From Actinomycetes bacterium (lineage in GTDB: Bacteria > Actinomycetota > Acidimicrobiia > Acidimicrobiales > RAAP-2), in NCBI GenBank assembly GCA_021850345.1, contig JAJZMN010000173.1:1-16466 (forward strand): a stretch of DNA of 16,466 nucleotides. The letters run 5' to 3'. Shown here one piece after another: positions 14,616 to 16,466 of the stretch. Numbering within the stretch: position 1 is the stretch's first letter; each line of letters begins with the position of its first letter. Made by a program: the position numbers and the translations under genes. Under the pieces are notes generated by a model, which was given only the letters and a program-made list of their open reading frames with translations, was not told where the DNA came from and ran no database searches.

Positions 14616-14782
14616 CGGTGCAGAAAAGTTGCGGTTTGGTAGCGTGACACTTCCATGGGGTTCGGGTACCGAGGCCGGGTCGGTGACCTACGGTCAAGGA
14701 CGACCGGCTGCGGCCGCCGCCACACGACACGAGAGCACGGACCTGCGCGCCAGGCGCGCGGTGGTCAGTCGAGGAGATAGCC
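14616..14782. other. Spacer between cydC and the TetR gene
   Basis: 167 bases with no supported gene. It contains the least GC-rich stretch nearby (about 14616-14660). TACGGT at 14690-14695 is a distant -10-like match, and ggcgcgcgg/gcgcgccaggcgcgc runs (14746-14761) may fold. A TetR operator could lie here, but I see no clear long palindrome. Confidence 0.4.
14771..14776 (+). promoter_or_regulatory. Ribosome binding site of the TetR gene
   Basis: GAGGAG, six bases before the ATG at 14783. It supports the upstream start and therefore an unusually long N-terminus ahead of the DNA-binding domain. Confidence 0.7.
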
Positions 14783-15532
14783 ATGACGCCACAAGCCCAC
14801 GCCCGCAGGACCGCTTCGGGGAGGCCGGGGCTCAGAAGCCTCGACGGGAGCGGAGGTGATGCCCCGCGCCCTACCCGAGGCACGCGGACCCGGCGCCCGA
14901 CGTTGGTGCCGGTGACCGGCGGCGGCAACCGCCGGCCGGGCACCGGGCGGATGCAGAAGGGAGAGACCCCGAAAGAGCGCGGGGAACGGACGCGCGCGCG
15001 GATCGCCGATGCCGCGATCGAGCTTCTCTCGGAGCGTCAGGTCTCCCCGACCGCGAGGGAAGTGGCCACGCGTGCGGGCGTCTCGGTGCGGCTGGTCTTC
15101 CACCACTTCGAGGACATGGACGCGCTCTACCGCGCGGTCGCCCGCTCACAGATCGAGCGCCACTGGCTGTCCGTGCGCCCCGTCGCGCGCGACCTGACCC
15201 TCGACCAGCGCATCGAGCGGACGGTCCAGCAGCGCGCCAGGCTCTTCGACGCGGTCACCCCGGTACGTCGCAAGGCGATGGAGCTCGCCGCACGGCACCC
15301 GGACATCGCCGACGGGCTCCAGCTCACCAACACGATGCTCCGGACGTGGCTCGAAGAGACGTTCGCCGACGAGCTGCGGGCGGCGAAGCGGGACCGCCGT
15401 GAGCTCCTCGCGGCGGTCGAAGCCGCAGCATCCTGGGAGACGTGGGAACGTCTGAGGCGCGCCCAGGGGCTCTCCAGCGCCGCCGCGCGCAGGGTTCTCG
15501 CGCGCACGCTGCACGCGCTGCTGGGGGCGTAG
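14783..15532 (+). CDS. TetR/AcrR family transcriptional regulator
   Basis: Seen: 249 residues. The TetR DNA-binding domain is at about 68-122: ERTRARIADAAIELLSERQV, then the helix-turn-helix SPTAREVATRAGVSVRLVFH (88-107), and HFEDMDALYRAV. The C-terminal ligand domain (125-249) is helical with no recognisable ligand signature. Known: TetR proteins are usually repressors released by a small molecule, often controlling a neighbour. The first 56 residues are Arg/Gly/Pro/Thr-rich and unusual for the family; an alternative start is M57, but the ATG at 14783 has a good GAGGAG site, while M57 has none. The haloalkane dehalogenase follows 48 bases downstream on the same strand, so it is the obvious candidate target. 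Confidence 0.9.
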   Translation: MTPQAHARRTASGRPGLRSLDGSGGDAPRPTRGTRTRRPTLVPVTGGGNRRPGTGRMQKGETPKERGERTRARIADAAIELLSERQVSPTAREVATRAGVSVRLVFHHFEDMDALYRAVARSQIERHWLSVRPVARDLTLDQRIERTVQQRARLFDAVTPVRRKAMELAARHPDIADGLQLTNTMLRTWLEETFADELRAAKRDRRELLAAVEAAASWETWERLRRAQGLSSAAARRVLARTLHALLGA

Positions 15533-15565
15533 CGGTCGCTCGGTCGCGCCCGTGTGGGCTCGCCG

Positions 15566-15571
15566 TAGACT
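15566..15571 (+). promoter_or_regulatory. -10-like TAGACT for the haloalkane dehalogenase
   Basis: TAGACT ends nine bases before the GTG at 15581, in the short spacer after the TetR stop. No Shine-Dalgarno or clear -35 is seen. If real, the dehalogenase has its own near-leaderless message; otherwise it is read through from the TetR gene. Confidence 0.35.
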
Positions 15572-15580
15572 TCCGCGGCC

Positions 15581-16466
15581 GTGGAGGTCCTGCGCACGCC
15601 CGCCGACCGGTTCGCCGATCTGCCCGGGTTCGACTTCGCCTCCCGCTACGTCGACGTCCCCTCAGGCGAGCCCGGAGGTGCGGACTCGCTGCGCGTGCAC
15701 CTCGTGGACGAGGGTCCCCCTCAGGCGGCCGAGACCGTCGTCTGCCTCCACGGCGAGCCGAGCTGGTCCTTCCTCTACCGCAAGGTGGTTCCCGTGCTGG
15801 CCGCAAACGGCCATCGCGTGGTGGTGCCCGACCTCGTCGGCTTCGGGCGGTCCGACAAGCCGACGGCGCGCAGCGACCACACCTACGCGCGTCACGTGGA
15901 ATGGCTGCGCTCGGCGCTCTTCGACGAGCTGGCGCTGCGAGACGTCACGCTCGTGTGCCAGGACTGGGGCGGGCTCCTCGGCCTCCGGCTGGTTGCCGAG
16001 CACCCCGATCGGTTCCGGCGGGTGGTCGCGGCCAACACGGGGTTGCCGACCGGTGACCAACAGATGCCCGACGCCTTCTTTGCCTGGCAGCGCTTCTCCC
16101 AGGAGGTCCCCGAGCTGCCGGTGGGTCGCATCGTGCGCGGTGGCACGGTGATGGGGCTCGCAGACGGCGTCGCCGCGGCCTACGACGCGCCATTCCCCGA
16201 CGAGCGGTACAAGGAGGGCGCCCGTCAGATGCCGGCGCTCGTGCCGACGCGCCCGGACGATCCGGCCGCAGCGGCGAACCGCCGGGCGTGGGCGTCCCTG
16301 CGCGACTTCGACCGGCCCTTCCTCTGTGCGTTCAGCGATGGCGACCCCATCACCCGCGGCGCTGAGCGGCAGTTCATCGAGGCCGTCCCCGGCGCGGCGG
16401 GCGAGGACCACGTCACCATCACCGGAGCCGGCCACTTCCTCCAAGAGGACAAGGGCGAAGCGCTCG
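15581..16466 (+). CDS. Haloalkane dehalogenase, DhlA-like subfamily (3' end cut)
   Basis: Seen: 295 residues to the window edge, likely only a few to about 15 short of complete. Alpha/beta-hydrolase core: oxyanion region CLHGEPSW (55-62), PDLVGFGRSDKP (83-94), nucleophile elbow VCQDWGG with D128 and halide-binding W129, a cap with W169 (FFAWQRF), catalytic acid D255 (FSDGDPIT) and base H285 (GAGHFLQED). These line up closely with Xanthobacter DhlA (D124, W125, W175, D260, H289 from memory), placing it in subfamily HLD-I. Known: HLDs hydrolyse a carbon-halogen bond to an alcohol and halide without cofactors. The natural substrate cannot be inferred. The GTG at 15581 is chosen because family similarity begins there (FADLPGFDF). 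It follows a TetR gene that may regulate it. Confidence 0.95.
   Translation, partial: MEVLRTPADRFADLPGFDFASRYVDVPSGEPGGADSLRVHLVDEGPPQAAETVVCLHGEPSWSFLYRKVVPVLAANGHRVVVPDLVGFGRSDKPTARSDHTYARHVEWLRSALFDELALRDVTLVCQDWGGLLGLRLVAEHPDRFRRVVAANTGLPTGDQQMPDAFFAWQRFSQEVPELPVGRIVRGGTVMGLADGVAAAYDAPFPDERYKEGARQMPALVPTRPDDPAAAANRRAWASLRDFDRPFLCAFSDGDPITRGAERQFIEAVPGAAGEDHVTITGAGHFLQEDKGEAL

Noticed and set aside
14485..14943. Minus-strand gene opposite the cydC end and TetR start
   Set aside because: Arg/Pro-rich low-complexity translation with no motif; it overlaps the strong TetR ribosome site and coding start.

Overview
The window is GC-rich throughout and has tightly packed genes, many with GTG or ATGA-overlap starts. 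The gene families (a LuxR-type large ATP-binding regulator, DUF4395, an ECF sigma/membrane partner pair, cydD-cydC, and a type A RNase P RNA with actinobacterial-looking sequence blocks) point to an actinomycete in the broad sense (phylum Actinomycetota). I cannot name the class or genus from sequence alone.

Layout. (1) Positions 1-3448, minus strand: a four-gene overlapping unit reading right to left, xseA -> xseB -> metallo-beta-lactamase-fold hydrolase -> FAD/NAD(P)H ferredoxin-reductase-like oxidoreductase (cut by the window edge). (2) Positions 3675-4048, plus strand: the RNase P RNA gene rnpB, divergent from xseA. (3) Positions 4157-7425, minus strand: a 930-residue LuxR-family ATP-binding regulator and, downstream of it, a small secreted protein of unknown function. 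(4) Positions 7692-9718, plus strand: a DUF4395 membrane protein, then an ECF sigma factor overlapping its putative membrane anti-sigma partner, which has a Thr/His-rich outer tail. (5) Positions 9909-10757, minus strand: a class I SAM-dependent methyltransferase, convergent with the anti-sigma gene across a zone of strong hairpins. (6) Positions 10951-14615, plus strand: cydD and cydC, the two halves of the heterodimeric ABC exporter needed for cytochrome bd assembly, with no cydAB beside them. (7) Positions 14783-16466, plus strand: a TetR regulator followed by a haloalkane dehalogenase of the DhlA-like subfamily, cut just before its C-terminus. No gene-free stretch exceeds 300 bases; the longest is the 266-base LuxR/DUF4395 divergent spacer.

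Most functions are ordinary. The unusual material is at small scale. A 17-bp unit repeated four times sits exactly where xseB ends and the next gene starts. Each of the first three units is a five-codon ORF whose TGA overlaps the next ATG (TGATG), so the array is a chain of stop/start junctions between two genes. The methyltransferase start carries a 14-bp duplication with a similar stop/start nesting, and cydC carries a 24-bp in-frame duplication right after its start. Other points worth a look are a compensated change in the conserved P4 helix of rnpB, a strong internal ribosome binding site that could make a secreted short form of the anti-sigma protein, phased direct repeats between the LuxR regulator and DUF4395, and several starts preceded at 6-9 bases by TAnnnT, which suggests leaderless transcripts.

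I found no CRISPR array, transposase, integrase, tRNA or phage gene. I see no clear new multi-gene defence or biosynthetic system in this window.
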